Both the position numbers and the translations under genes were made by a program. A stretch of DNA of 57,007 nt. Origin: Spongospora subterranea f. sp. subterranea (taxonomy: Eukaryota; Endomyxa: Phytomyxea; Phytomyxea; Plasmodiophorida). The notes under the pieces are model-generated. The model made no database searches. It had not been told where the DNA came from and saw only the letters and a program-made list of their open reading frames with translations. This document shows positions 46,093 to 57,007 of the stretch, piece by piece. Within the stretch, counting starts at the first letter, position 1. Every line of letters begins with the position of its first letter. The DNA lies in the NCBI GenBank assembly GCA_049724395.1, contig JAUGWO010000336.1:1-57007 (forward strand). Reading direction: 5' to 3'.

Positions 46093-47421
46093 CTAACCTT
46101 GGGATGACAGAGATTTATATTGACAGATAGCAGATTCCTTTTGACCTGTTCTAGGACAGCAATCGCGACTGAATGTGGTGTAGTGTAATGATTCTCCCCA
46201 TCTTCGAATAAATTCCTCAACACTTCCAGCGCAATGAAGATGGAAACAATTATAAACAGGACGGAATTTTCTGACCAAACACGTTAAATCCGGGTGAGGC
46301 GATCTCTGTGATGTTGTCTTCGTAATCACGAAGTGATTATAGTGTTCGAGAATCTTGGAAAGCGCTGGGAGGAGGTCTCGGGTTGATTTACAGGGAGGAA
46401 GAGTATGTCTTGCTGGAATATCAAATGGTCGGTCGATCGATCTGCATTGAATGGACTCCATGCCATGACATTTCCGCAATCTGAAGTTCCCATGTGCGAT
46501 TTGAGAGCCCCATTTTCGAATCCACTCATTGATATTTTGGCGACAGTGGTGAACAAAACAACCCCAGATGGGTCTCGGAGTCATGTTATAATATGATCGG
46601 AGAGCAATTTTAGCCTCGGGGCCACTTGATTCGTATTTCTCGTTGAATTCACAGCACAGTTTGAGTTTGTCGTCTGCGGTGTTTGACATTGAAACAGCAG
46701 CAGCAAGAACCTTGAGATCCAATAAACCGGATTCTTTGTCTCTGAAAGCACAAATGTTAATCAGTTTTTAAGATAAAATGCGAATAAAAACCTGTTGTCA
46801 GGGTTTCTGACGATTTTCATCATCTGGGAACCGCAGGTGTTGTGATTTGATCCACGACCGGGGCAGTATTTCGATCCAAAACTATTGTGGTGGAACTGCG
46901 TTCCCCAACGGGTCTGGAACAGGTCTATGTCTTTGCCGCAACATTTCACAAGACATTGAAGGACGGGGATACAGGTGTTCTTGAGACAATTGATCATGCT
47001 ATGATTAATACTGCAGAACGATCTTTTGCAAGAAACCAGTTGCAAAACAAGGTTCGAAATTAGGATCAGTTTTTCCAGGGTGCTGGTTGCCTTGCCAATT
47101 AGCCTATGTGATGGAACCTTGATGTTGTTTTGTCCGACCTCAACCTTATTCCGCCCCGCCTTTCCGTGCAATAGTAGTTTAATCCTGTGTTCCGTCATGG
47201 CGACACTGTTGTGAAACTCGCCCTGTTCTGGATTCGTCCCCTTTCCCTAAGCAGACGATACCGTTTATGATCATCAAATCACAGACAGAGCGGGGAACCA
47301 GAGTTCTGACCAGAAACACACCGAAGCTATCATAGTCTTTGACCTCATCCAGGTCCCAGTTTAGGTGCCGCAAGATCATTCTCAATCCCATCAAGTACTT
47401 GGCATTACGAAAACGAACCAT
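46093..47421 (-). CDS. Unknown protein with three copies of a cysteine-rich module
   Basis: Three exons (47421-47218, 47159-46792, 46741-46093) with introns of 58 and 50 bp total 1221 bp, 406 residues in frame. Three segments share one pattern: C-x4-C-x6-[FW]-x2-[RK]-W-G-x7-F-x4-C-x(7-10)-C. The cores read CLVKCCGKDIDLFQTRWG, CFVHHCRQNINEWIRKWG and CFHLHCAGSVEEFIRRWG. Spacing is strictly kept up to the third cysteine while most other residues vary, so the cysteines, the RWG and the Phe are under constraint. No signal peptide is visible at the chosen ATG. I do not recognise the module. It could bind metal or be disulfide-linked; the lack of a signal peptide favours metal binding (inference). 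Confidence 0.75.
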
Positions 47422-48852
47422 TTTGCGAGTGTGCTGCGGAAATCCTTCCTAGTCCCCCATAATCAGATATTGGTGATCACGATTCTCGGCAATCGCTTAC
47501 TGGCACGAAATTCACACGAACGTCAACAGGAAGATTTTTTGAAGTAATCGATTTTTCGATGCGGCAATGGAAAGTTTTGCCCTCTACGCCTTCATTTGAT
47601 TGTTGACCATCAATACCGATACGGAATGCATCACGGTTTGAACTCGTGCTCGGGTTCCAATCCTAAGACGAACTTAACAAACCCAAACACAATTTGGACA
47701 TGCACGGAACGGCTAAGTTTCTGGAAGAACTGTGCCCAAACTGATGGGCGTTTCTGTTAGCGGGCACGAGATTCTCGATCAAGTCTGTTGACCGCGACAT
47801 TTCCGAATCAATAGGAATTCGATTTAGATCGATGAGACAATCGAGATTCTCGCGCTCTTTGCTCAACCTTTGAGAATCGATAGTCAAATGGGACGCGTCA
47901 ATTTTCGAACCCGGGCCCGAGTGGCATTCCTAAAAACGCATTTAACAAGTCGAATCTCTATATGAAGATGAACTGAACGACAACATTCATTGAAGAGCTG
48001 TCACCAAACTGGTCGACACGATTGATATCTGAAGAATCAAACGCCAACAATGAATTGCCTGGCAGCAATTTTGACTTCAATGTCAAATAATTCAAAAACT
48101 ATATAGTGTAAACCTCGGGTCTTGACATGGGGCATTGTCCACTTCTGCGATGGCGACATGGGGTCCTGCAAGGACCAATGCTCTCAGGATTTGGCAATTC
48201 TTTGAAGCGGAATTCCGCCATCCATACCGAGATAGTCGAGGAGTCGATTGTTGTGGCGGCATTGTCCTGACCGGAGAGAAGCAGTTCGCCCCAACCATGA
48301 ACAGGTTCGTTTCTCACAGATCGAGTCGGTCTAATCACCAGCAGCACCAATACCAACAAGTTGAGGACACACATTTAAAGGAATGGATGGCGCAACAGGG
48401 CACATAGTGGGGTCCGACAACCGGCAAGGATGAGTTCAGAGTCAATGATGAGACGAACGGTTCTATGTGTCATTCAACTTTCCTGTTGTGATTGAACCAA
48501 TATGGTTAGGAATTCAATCTGTTTATGAAAGTAAATCATGGCAGGGGTCAGTAGTTAGCTCGTATAACATCTTGTTTCGTTTAAGAACGCCCTACTGGGA
48601 AGGGATTGACGCGTTTGATCCGTTTTACTCGTCTGCAGAAGTATCGCTTCACTCCATTGGAACTCATCTGCTGCTCTTACGTTGGAGGACTCGACTCGAC
48701 GTCGTCACGCTGGGCTTTGTCTTTACTGCGGCGAACCGAGACATACTTTTGCAGCTCGTAATTTGCCACGACACGATCCACCAATACTCTGATACATTAT
48801 ACACACCGCCCCAAATCTTTCCTTTATCTCCCGATCACTAATCAGTCCATAT
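47422..48852. other. No recognised gene
   Basis: Short frames on both strands. A minus frame at 48374-48099 begins MCVLNLLVLVLLVIRPTRS, which looks like a signal peptide, but the rest has no family and a competing plus frame overlaps it. Confidence 0.35.
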
Positions 48853-49184
48853 TTACTGCTGTGTTCAGTATAACGACATCATCAATTATTGACTCTGGCT
48901 CTACCTCATTGTTCATCGATCGGCGTGCAAACCAAATTCCATCAGAATCACTCAGTGAACCAATCCAATTCTCCTTAATCTATGGGCGACGCCTTCGGTC
49001 AGGGACCCACCAAACTCATATTTTCGAGATCGCAGTAGCTGATATCCGATTCGACGAACCTTGGAAAAGTTTGAGATCATTTCTTTCTGCCAGCAATCGG
49101 TTTGTCTCCGCCTTCAAAGCATCTCTAAAGTTTAGAGATTGTCATAATCGTCTCCAAGTAGAGAGTCGAATAGAGAATCTCTAG
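48853..49184 (+). mobile_element. Possible Ty3/gypsy-type protease fragment (fossil)
   Basis: The stretch resembles the start of a retropepsin domain as found in Ty3/gypsy LTR elements. No other part of an element is recognisable nearby and no LTRs are seen. It is a broken, old fragment, and the assignment rests on one short motif. Confidence 0.35.
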
Positions 49185-49641
49185 TTCATCCGGGCTACGC
49201 TCGTAGAGGTTTCCTCGTTTTCCTTTTCTATGGACGTCGTACCCGCAGCTGTGGAGGGCAAGAACTTCCGCCCAGGAGAGAGCGCCATACTTGCATCTTG
49301 CTGGCTGGCTGATTCTTGCGATCCTAATTATCGGCGGATCAACAGGCCGAGACGTTTTGGAGTGAAGTTGCGTTGCAATACGAGTCCGACAGACTACCGT
49401 CAGATCCCTGTCGATCGCAGCAGGCACTTTAGTGCCATTGGACAACCGTCCAACGAAGCGTCAACAAATTCTGTGGAGTTGTGATCAAAATTCTTCACGA
49501 CATTCCTTCCGGCTGGTCGGAAGAAAATGTGATGAATGAAGCGTTTTCGCGTTAGAAAGACGCTGAAAAGAAAGATTTCAAGTACATTGGATCATTGAAA
49601 TAATTTGGATCCAACTTGAGTCCAGCCGGGCGGATGGTCTG
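49185..49641. other. No gene recognised
   Basis: Overlapping frames on both strands without domains. Confidence 0.35.
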
Positions 49642-50019
49642 TCAGAAGAAGAGAGTGTGAGATAGACGAGCGCCCGTTGTTTCCGGCGCCAGCCGAGCCG
49701 CCGCCGCGAGGTGGACGGTGTCCTTGAACTGCTTCGTTGTCTTTGGGCAACCTTTCGTCGCCATCTCCGCGACAAAGCCAGCGTTTATGATCTTGCCACA
49801 TGGTCGATCACCACTTCGGCAAACGCATCGGAATACTATTCGACCGCCTCCATTTTTCTGGACGCTTACATGCCCGCAGCGGCGACATGCAGGGCACCGT
49901 TCAGATTCACGCTTCGCATTGTCGTAGAACGATTTCAGTATTGCCATCGCCTTGACTGCAGCGGACTGCCTGAATTCGGCAATATCCACCACGAAAATCA
50001 ATGGCGGTCGCCCAACCAT
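49642..50019 (-). CDS. Hypothetical Cys-rich (zinc-ribbon-like) protein
   Basis: A 125-residue frame starts MVGRPPLIFVVDIAEF and contains CPACRRCGHVSVQKNGGG, then RCVCRSGDRPCG, a pattern like the zinc ribbons of some transposases and of small RNA-related proteins. An Ala-rich tail follows. The family is not recognised. A plus-strand frame of similar length overlaps it. Confidence 0.35.
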   Translation of the reverse strand: MVGRPPLIFVVDIAEFRQSAAVKAMAILKSFYDNAKRESERCPACRRCGHVSVQKNGGGRIVFRCVCRSGDRPCGKIINAGFVAEMATKGCPKTTKQFKDTVHLAAAARLAPETTGARLSHTLFF

Positions 50020-50866
50020 CTCCTCCTCGCTTTGTAAACCTCTTTACACTTTCCACTCTCGAACTTTGATGTTATCTCTGTGAGTTGATTACACTCTCTG
50101 AATTGAGTTATTTATCGCATCGATGTCATCCTGCTTCCGCTTCATAGAAACAAACTCTGTTGGTATGTGTTTATTAAGGTGACTGCGGTGTCTAATATCG
50201 TCACTATCGTGTGTCCCTTGGGCAACTTCGTTTTGGTCATGTTCCCAATACGGCTTCTATCTCTAATCAGTACAGGAATATTATTCGCTACTCCTTGTTG
50301 AATTTGTGTTTTATACTTTGCTCACTTCGTTTGTGTTGCCTATTCATTGTTGTTGTTTCTGTTCCTGTTGAAGTTACGTAGTAAAAGTTATCACAGCAAC
50401 CCGTTTGACGGAATCCTGCGCCATTTGTTCACCCCAATTAGCTGGAGAGGTCGTTATCTTTCCCACCCTTATTACAAGACAGCTACAAAGATCGAGGTAA
50501 TGGTTCAAATTACCCTTTTCAGTGCATAGTTTGGTCATCTTGCGCATCCAATGTAAACACATACGCGCGAGGCCAAGAGTGCAATTGTCATTTAGCAAAT
50601 TTCCTTTGAAACACGCCTTGGGAGTAGTGTGTCACTGGGTTGGCCTACACCTTCCTTCCTTTACCGGTCGCAGATGACTTCATTATTCCCATCAACTTGG
50701 TATCAACAGACATCATCTCGATCAGTTACACACAGTAAATAGCGATGTGAAAAGGAATTCCTTCAACTCTACAAAGACTCATAACCGTGATTGTGCAGGA
50801 TTCGGTATTCATGATATCGCATTATGCAGATCATCCGTTTTGTTTAGTGGTGGTACATTTGTTTGT
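50020..50866. other. No gene recognised
   Basis: T-rich stretch with short frames only. Confidence 0.35.
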
Positions 50867-52755
50867 GACATTGATCAAAGGCACCGATGGGAAATAGTGA
50901 ACCACGATCACGATAACGGAATAGCGATGCGATGTACCGATAGTTCAACGGATATCCGGTAATTTCATGTGTTTTCTGGAATCGGTACCGTTGTTTAATT
51001 TACCTGTGCGTTTGAATCATTTGGTTTTAACACGTTCAAGACAGCGTAGCGAAGATCAAAAACTTTGGCTAAATCGGACATGCTGAATCATGTGTTGTGT
51101 CATTGTGGCAATAAATACGGGTTGTGTTCTATAGGATGACAGATGGAGTAGTTATGGTTTAGTCTCATGTGGATTAGTGATGGTCAACGAGATCTGGAAA
51201 TGGGCAATAACACCGAATAATGACCAATCGAATCATCTGGGCGACCTGTTCGGTTTGATCATCGTGGGCATCAACACGAGAATGGTCAATAAACCAGTTC
51301 GACTGAAAAGTCGACAAAAACAGCCTGAAATCTGTCTACAGGAGCAGCAAATGCAGTGATCGCCACTAGTTTATCAATTCATTGCTGTAAAATTTTGAGG
51401 ATCTTCGCGACATCTGCGGAAGGCTTCATCTGCATTGCCAGGTCCAGTGCTGTATTCCCATCATTATCCGCTATTTTGGAATCGGCACCTCTGTCCAATA
51501 CTCCCTTAACTAACCATTCCTAGCAAATCTGTGTTATTGTTGGAGCTGGTCAGTGTCAAACACAATTACGACCAACCGACGACACTTGACAGCACAATGG
51601 AGAAGAGTGGACCCATCACTGTACTTGTGGTTTACATTAATATTTTGTGTCATGGTCAGGATGGATTGTATCATGGCCTGGATGGCTTTGCTTGTGCTAT
51701 GAACACTTCAGTGATATTTGAAAATATGGTGGGAGATGGGCGAAATACACTTGATCATACATAGCCCATTGAAATGGGATCCACTTCGTATTGTCCGGTA
51801 TTGTGGAATCAGCGCCATTCTCCAACAGAGTTTGGGCGATAACAACTCTGGGGATAAAGAACTAATATTGAATGTGCTCATCAGACCAAGAGAGTAAATT
51901 TTCACCAACCTGTCAAAAAGGACTGCTTCCGCGAGAGCAGTGCGCCCATTTTTGTTCTTGAGATTGATTGGTTGGTTCGCTTGTGGCCCGGACACTTCAA
52001 TGATTTTGATGATGTCCTGAGCGGTGCACCATATTTTCTGTGGCGCGAAATGCAGTGCTGTATTCCCCTTATGATCAGTGATCATTGGATCGGCGCCTTC
52101 ATCCAGCAATTTTTGGAACACCGCTTGTCTGAAAATCAATGACGATTATCGACAGCGGATCAGGGTCTCAACACTAAGTACGACCAACCACTGAAAGGAA
52201 ACTGCCATATGGAGTGGCGCTTTACCAAAATTGTTTTTCAGGTTAATAGTTTCCTGCTGCGCCATTCCGACCTCGTTCATGATATTGATAAGGCCCATAA
52301 TGTCAATGATCTTACTGACGACATTAACCCTAAAAAGTTGTCAGATAATGGGTGATGACCCATAATGGGCAAACAGGCCCTGTTCAACGGCGAAGTGCAA
52401 TGGAACATTCCCATAGTCATCGGCTACAAATATATTGGCCCCTCTGTTTAATAGAATCATGGCGACTTTATCCCTATTGAAATAACATTGGGGGTGGATC
52501 AGAACGAATGACAATTTTGATATTACTGGCCGTAGAAAAGTGCCAAATTGAGAGCGGTGGTGTGATATTGCGGACGTGGGTCCTGTGATATTTGATCAGT
52601 GAAATATTGGATCTGACACATCTTTTATTACTCAATCTCATTGTTCCACTCCCCCTGTAAACCGCTGGCATCTTTAATGTTTTCCAAACGACTTATATCC
52701 GCCTTGTCAATCTCATCAGCCCATTCCAGAGCAGCTGTTAAATCTCTATATAATC
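50867..52755. repeat. Segmental duplication, unit A (partner 55351-57007)
   Basis: From GACATTGATCAAAGGCACCG onward, this unit and the one at 55351 align through about 500 bp of shared flank and then an ankyrin gene. The flank is nearly identical (single changes, a 25-bp segment only in A and an insertion of about 135 bp only in B at 55719-55857); the gene part is more diverged. Unit B runs off the window. Confidence 0.9.
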
Positions 52756-52913
52756 CGATTAGTCAAATACAGTGTACCCCAACATCAATACACTCATTGC
52801 GACCGGTTTTCAAGTGCCAAATGTAAGTCATTAATCCGATCCGAATCGGGGGATGTTGAAACACCAACACCAACTTTCAATACTACCAGTATTATGACGA
52901 ACTTCGAAAGCAT
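51379..52913 (-). CDS. Ankyrin-repeat protein with likely signal peptide
   Basis: Nine exons can be traced (52913-52804, 52745-52632, 52582-52527, 52473-52375, 52329-52192, 52128-51910, 51847-51749, 51696-51591, 51519-51379) with introns of 45-71 bp. The start is hydrophobic, MLSKFVIILVVLKVGVGVS, like a signal peptide. Ankyrin repeats follow: TALNLALFYGQ with MILLNRGANIFVADDYGN, then PLHMAVSF, KLLDEGADPMITDHKGNTAL, LLENGADSTI, VLDRGADSKIADNDGNTAL, ending LKILQQ. A secreted ankyrin protein is unusual and suggests an exported or surface role (inference). The exon 2/3 junction does not keep frame with any GT-AG pair that I could find, so either that region is mis-modelled or the gene has a one-base lesion. 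Confidence 0.7.
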
Positions 52914-54054
52914 GAAACGCGACATCATCAAGGGAAATTGAAAAGTGAATTTATTCACTATTACTGTTAAAACCCTACGGACTCCGTTATATTATCTTTC
53001 ATAGGGCGTCTGTGATATAATCAATCCTAATCGGTCAATGTAACAGTACAGTAAACCAAGTGGCAACTGCGGCTCTCGGGCGAATCAGTCGTGATCCAAC
53101 ACTGTGCGCAGTCACTTGTAGATACATTCTCAACTGTTCCCTACAGTGTACAACTGCTCATTCACGCCCTTTCCATACGATATCAATGTCATTAAAATGG
53201 TTTACCGCAGCCAATATTTGAATTCGTCATATATCGATGCCGTCTCATCGTCGCGACAGGTGCATGCCCGGGACGGCTGAGCTCCTAGCATCTAAAGCGA
53301 TACGAGAATTGACCATCCTCATCATGAATTTCTAGTTCATGATCAACGAGTGATTGTCACCCACCAGGTATCAACATTTGTCCAGCCAAAGTTTCACCTT
53401 TATTTTCCTATCCAGCAGATGCGCTCGCTGATCGGTGCCATCGCTATTCGGGATCGTGCAAAACCTGCACCCATGGTTTGAGACATTTGATGCTGAACAG
53501 TGTCATTAATGGCAATCGCTATATCGTGTGTACAGGCAGTCTGCCTCTATGAAATCGATCAGGGAATCAGCATAATGCTTTCTGTGTTTTTGTCGCCAAC
53601 ATGTACCAATTTTGAGGAAAGTTCTCCTTCAAACCCCATTCCATCATTTGGTTTTGGCAGTTTTCACAGATATTCGCCCAACCACACGCCTCTAGACTCC
53701 ACATCCATTTCTTGATACTTAGTTTGACTTATTCCATAATACACTACGTTTAATTTTGTTGCGGATCTGAAATCAGGAACCGAGTGTCGCCTGGTGATCA
53801 ATTGTTGTTTTTTTATTATTTATTCTCATCGCAAATTTTTTTAAGAAAAGCGCACTAATCCAATAATCATACAATTCATAGAGAACATTAATGTTTGCCG
53901 AAACACTTTTGCTGTTTACTGCCGAACCATTCAATTTCAAGGGTTTTCAGAGTTTCGCAAAACGCAGCGTATTGTCTCCGACTGGCTTTACTTTCTATAG
54001 TCAATACAAAACGTTTTTACTGGTAGCCAACCGCTCGGTGGCTTTCTACTGACG
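52914..54054. other. Gene-poor stretch
   Basis: No domain or exon chain seen on either strand. Confidence 0.4.
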
Positions 54055-54691
54055 TTTGAGGCCAATGGTGGATCGCCAGTAGTTTTTCCTGTAGAATTCT
54101 CCAAACTCAGAAATTTTGATCCTCAATTAATCGCAACTTTCCTTAGACAGCGATCCGCTTACGAGTCACTTGTCGCAGAACGACTTCAGATACTTGGCGA
54201 ACCTATCACTGCTGTTTCCATCAAAAGCACAATTGATCCTATTCGCCTAAAAACATTTGCAAAGTTTGAAATCGGAAAATCGCTCCAAGAGGTGACCGAT
54301 CTAGCTATCAGTTCTAATTTAAAGAAAAAAATCCTGAAAAGCCAGAGCGTTGATATTGACCGACGAATAGAGTCAGAAGTCATAATGGACATGCGACTAA
54401 AAGATTTTCAAATCGCATTATCGTTCTTTTCTCAAAGATGGATGAACTTTTAAAAAACCTTCGGATCGCTGATCTGTTCGTTGACCAGGTCCTCGAATCA
54501 TATTTACGTTGTTTTTCTATCGTCAAAAAGGCTGGGTGGATATTCTATTAATGGCTGAATTCGGGTATAACAATTCTTTCCATTCTTCAATGGATTCTCT
54601 CCTTCCTACGCTTATTATGGTTTTCATGGTCGACATGATTTTCGGGTACCATGTCTGGATCATGTCCAAATCGTTTCTGGTGTTGAGTTAA
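54055..54691 (+). mobile_element. Ty3/gypsy-type LTR retrotransposon fossil (gag-like and integrase-like parts)
   Basis: The first part resembles the gag-like protein of Ty3/gypsy elements from protists and fungi, and a short part near 54500-54640 resembles their integrase. Protease, RT and RNase H regions and LTRs are not recognisable. The element is broken, with several breaks, and old. Confidence 0.6.
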
Positions 54692-55350
54692 TTTCTCATC
54701 AACCTCTCCCTCTCCCGAACGTGACAATATCGGTCTCTTGACAATGACAAGCGTAGTACTATCTACAACGACTTCGTCAACTAAAAAATCGACACGCAAC
54801 TTCACCTGCCATCAAAATGCATTCGATTTAACCAAGTCGCACTCTGTCAATCAACGCCATAGCTACGCTACAGAATTCCTGGAACAAGATTGTGTCGTAG
54901 CGCCCAATCTAACTTTCGTCGATTACGGTTCCGTCCTGGCAGTGGATGTGACATGAATCGGATTCAGTTGAATTCGCGCGGTTTAGGGCATTCACAACAT
55001 CCCTTGCAAACTTTCACCGTTCACTGATTGCTTTGCGGTTGCTGGAAAAGTGCTCCGGTTTCTCTGGAGGCCATGAAGCTGCGTCCAGCAAATGGGGGAC
55101 AATGACATTGTACAACATTGGGAACGGTTTTCAACTACACGGCAAGATGTGTTGAATGGATATGAATGGATATGAGTCGTGTTAACGACCAGACCATGTC
55201 CTATGACATTGCCCCAGTTATAATTCATGGGGCGATTTCGGCACTGCTTGAACCAGCGAACATCTACACGAAATCGGCACTTAATGGAGGTGGAGCCCCA
55301 ACAAAACAACAAAAATCGGTAATTTAACTCAACCCATTCTCCATGTTGTT
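54692..55350. other. No gene recognised
   Basis: Short frames only, between the LTR-element fossil and duplication unit B. Confidence 0.4.
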
Positions 55351-57007
55351 GACATTGATCAAAGGCACCGATGGGAAATAGTGAACCACGATCACGATAA
55401 CGGAATAGCGATGTACCGATAATTAAACGGATATCTGGTAATTTCATGTGTTTTCTGGAATCGGTACCGTTATTTACTTTACCTGTGCGTCTGAACCGTT
55501 TGGTTTTTACACGTTCAAGACAGCGTAGCGAAGATCAAAACTTTGGCTAATCGGACAGTGGCATAAATACGGGTTGTGTTCTATAGGATGACAAATGGAG
55601 TAGTGATGGTTTAGTCTCATGTGGATTAGTGATGGTCAACGAGATCTGGAAATGGGCAATATTACCGAAAAATGACCAATCGAATGATCTGGGCGACCTG
55701 TTCGGTTTGATCATCGTGGACAGGTCCAATGGGCGATTGTATAGAGTTGATAAGTAGCCTCTGATTTCTGCAATGATCCTGTTAATATTGTGTATATCGC
55801 CACATGTGAGATCCTTGCTCATAATCCACGATTGCACTGCTATCCCAATATTATCTATCAACACGAGAATGGTCAATAAACCAGTTCGACTGAAAAGTCG
55901 ACAAAAAAAGCCTGAAATCTGTTTAAAGGAGCAGCAAATGCAGTGATCGCCACTAGTTTATCAATTCATTGCTGTAAAAGTGCGACGATCTTTGCGTTAT
56001 CTGGGATATTGTCCAATGCCCACTTCTCCTTTGCCAGCTCAAGTGCTGTCTTTTCATGAGCCAAGATGGTGCAGCTGGCACCTTTTTTCAATAAATATTC
56101 AACACCCCAGACTCTAAAAACAGTCAGATTAGCAGGTTGACCAGCGACGATTTGACAAACTGGGGTATTTGAAACTGCCACATGGAGAGCAGTTTCCCCC
56201 TCACTATTTTGAATGTTGACAATTATTGACCCCACCGAATTAATAGTATAAAGAAGATCTGTTGGAGTGGTACCCGTGAGATATCGATCAGACTCTTTGA
56301 GACATTTACATGTTATAGCAGTATAAAACCCCATCTGTATTGCCAGGTGCAGTGCTGTATTCCCCTCAATATCAGTGATCATTGGATTCGTGCTTTAGAT
56401 AATTTTAATTATACTTGATGAAACCACCACCACTTTTCCTTTGCCAAGCCACCAGCCAGATGACGGAAGATGAAGCCATCATCGTCGTCAACCACCAATG
56501 ATCTTCCGGCCGTGTTCATAGTTTGATGTTGCCCAAGCCGCTCCATGATCTATTGACGACCTTAACCCTAAAAAGTTGTCAGATAATGGGTGATGACCCA
56601 TGATGGGCAATATATTGTTGTTGTTTAGCGGCGGCCGAAGGGCAAACGCACGTTCCCATGGGCACCGGCTACAAGTAATGGGCCCCTCCGTTGAGAATCA
56701 TGGCGACTTCCTCCCTAGTGTAATAACACATCCCAGGGTGGATCATAACGAATGACAATTTTGATTCTACAACACCTGCCGAAAAGTACCAAATTGGTGG
56801 TGTGATACAACGAATTTGAGTCGGCCTGTGAATATATCAAAAATCAGCGGAAATCTTCCATCTGACACATCTGATTACGCACCCATCTCTCTCCCACTCC
56901 CCCTCATCGAGCAGACTTTGTGTTTCGGTACCATAACAATCCACATATGCGTTGTCAAGCTCATTAGCCCATTTATAGTAGCTGTTGAATCACGGGATAA
57001 TCCCATT
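55351..57007. repeat. Segmental duplication, unit B (partner 50867-52755), truncated by window end
   Basis: Same order of flank and ankyrin gene as unit A, 4.48 kb away, in the same orientation. It carries about 135 bp at 55719-55857 that unit A lacks. The shared flank differs by few bases, the gene part by many. Confidence 0.9.
55966..57007 (-). pseudogene. Ankyrin-repeat paralogue, partly decayed, cut by window end
   Basis: The C-terminal exons are open: ITDIEGNTALHLAIQMG, NSEGETALHVAVSN, and after a 47-bp intron (56114-56160) VEYLLKKGASCTI, ending KIVALLQQ at 55966. Further upstream (56560-57007) the sequence matches unit A exons 2-5 but with indels that destroy the frame, for example where A encodes LLDEGADPMITD. 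It is probably a pseudogene, or a recombined gene whose intact start lies elsewhere. Confidence 0.6.

Overview
This is eukaryotic nuclear DNA with short, spliceosomal-intron-rich genes and the standard stop codons. I rebuilt about a dozen split genes by hand by joining GT-AG exons. More than 50 introns fall almost entirely between 45 and 70 bp, and in nine genes the exon lengths sum to a multiple of three. The gene set (IFT20 and TTLL9 for a cilium or flagellum; eIF4A, PRPF4, DUS1, ERGIC1, a FIP200/ATG11-type autophagy scaffold, PPTC7-type phosphatase, aquaporin) says a flagellated eukaryote with a compact genome. A BT1-type folate/biopterin transporter, a family known mainly from plants, cyanobacteria and protists, leans toward a protist, but I cannot name the lineage.

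Layout: 1-4517 is a damaged non-LTR retrotransposon (APE endonuclease, RT, RNase H, AAAT tail), followed by an older minus-strand relic of a related LINE (5240-5760). 6760-7302 is IFT20. 7431-16102 holds three eIF4A copies on the minus strand (one with a 4-nt frameshift, one relic, one intact ORF with ruined helicase motifs) around an aquaporin gene. 18-22 kb has an LYR-motif gene, uncertain small ORFs and a decayed pogo-like DNA transposon. 22.2-30.6 kb is well-packed housekeeping sequence: PRPF4 (-), PPTC7-like (+), FIP200/ATG11-like (-), BT1 transporter (+). 30.6-33.2 kb is gene-poor with an inverted repeat and a G16 run.

33.2-36.7 kb carries TTLL9 and ERGIC1 head to tail on the minus strand; ERGIC1 needs a 7-nt microexon. 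37.4-38.3 kb is an alpha/beta hydrolase, with scrambled partial copies of itself and a foldback repeat just upstream. 39-44.2 kb holds less certain ORFs, among them an acidic coiled-coil protein with a 69-bp tandem repeat. 44.5-45.7 kb is DUS1. 46.1-47.4 kb is a three-exon gene for a protein with three copies of a cysteine-rich module that I do not recognise. 48.8-54.7 kb has Ty3/gypsy-type fossils. 50.9-57.0 kb is a segmental duplication carrying ankyrin-repeat genes, one starting with a likely signal peptide.

The genes are not organised into a pathway. The two ciliary genes (IFT20, TTLL9) and the two membrane-traffic/autophagy genes (ERGIC1, FIP200-like) are the only functional pairings I see. 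The strongest unusual signals are the microexons, the new cysteine module, the intact-but-dead eIF4A copy and the duplicated ankyrin genes.
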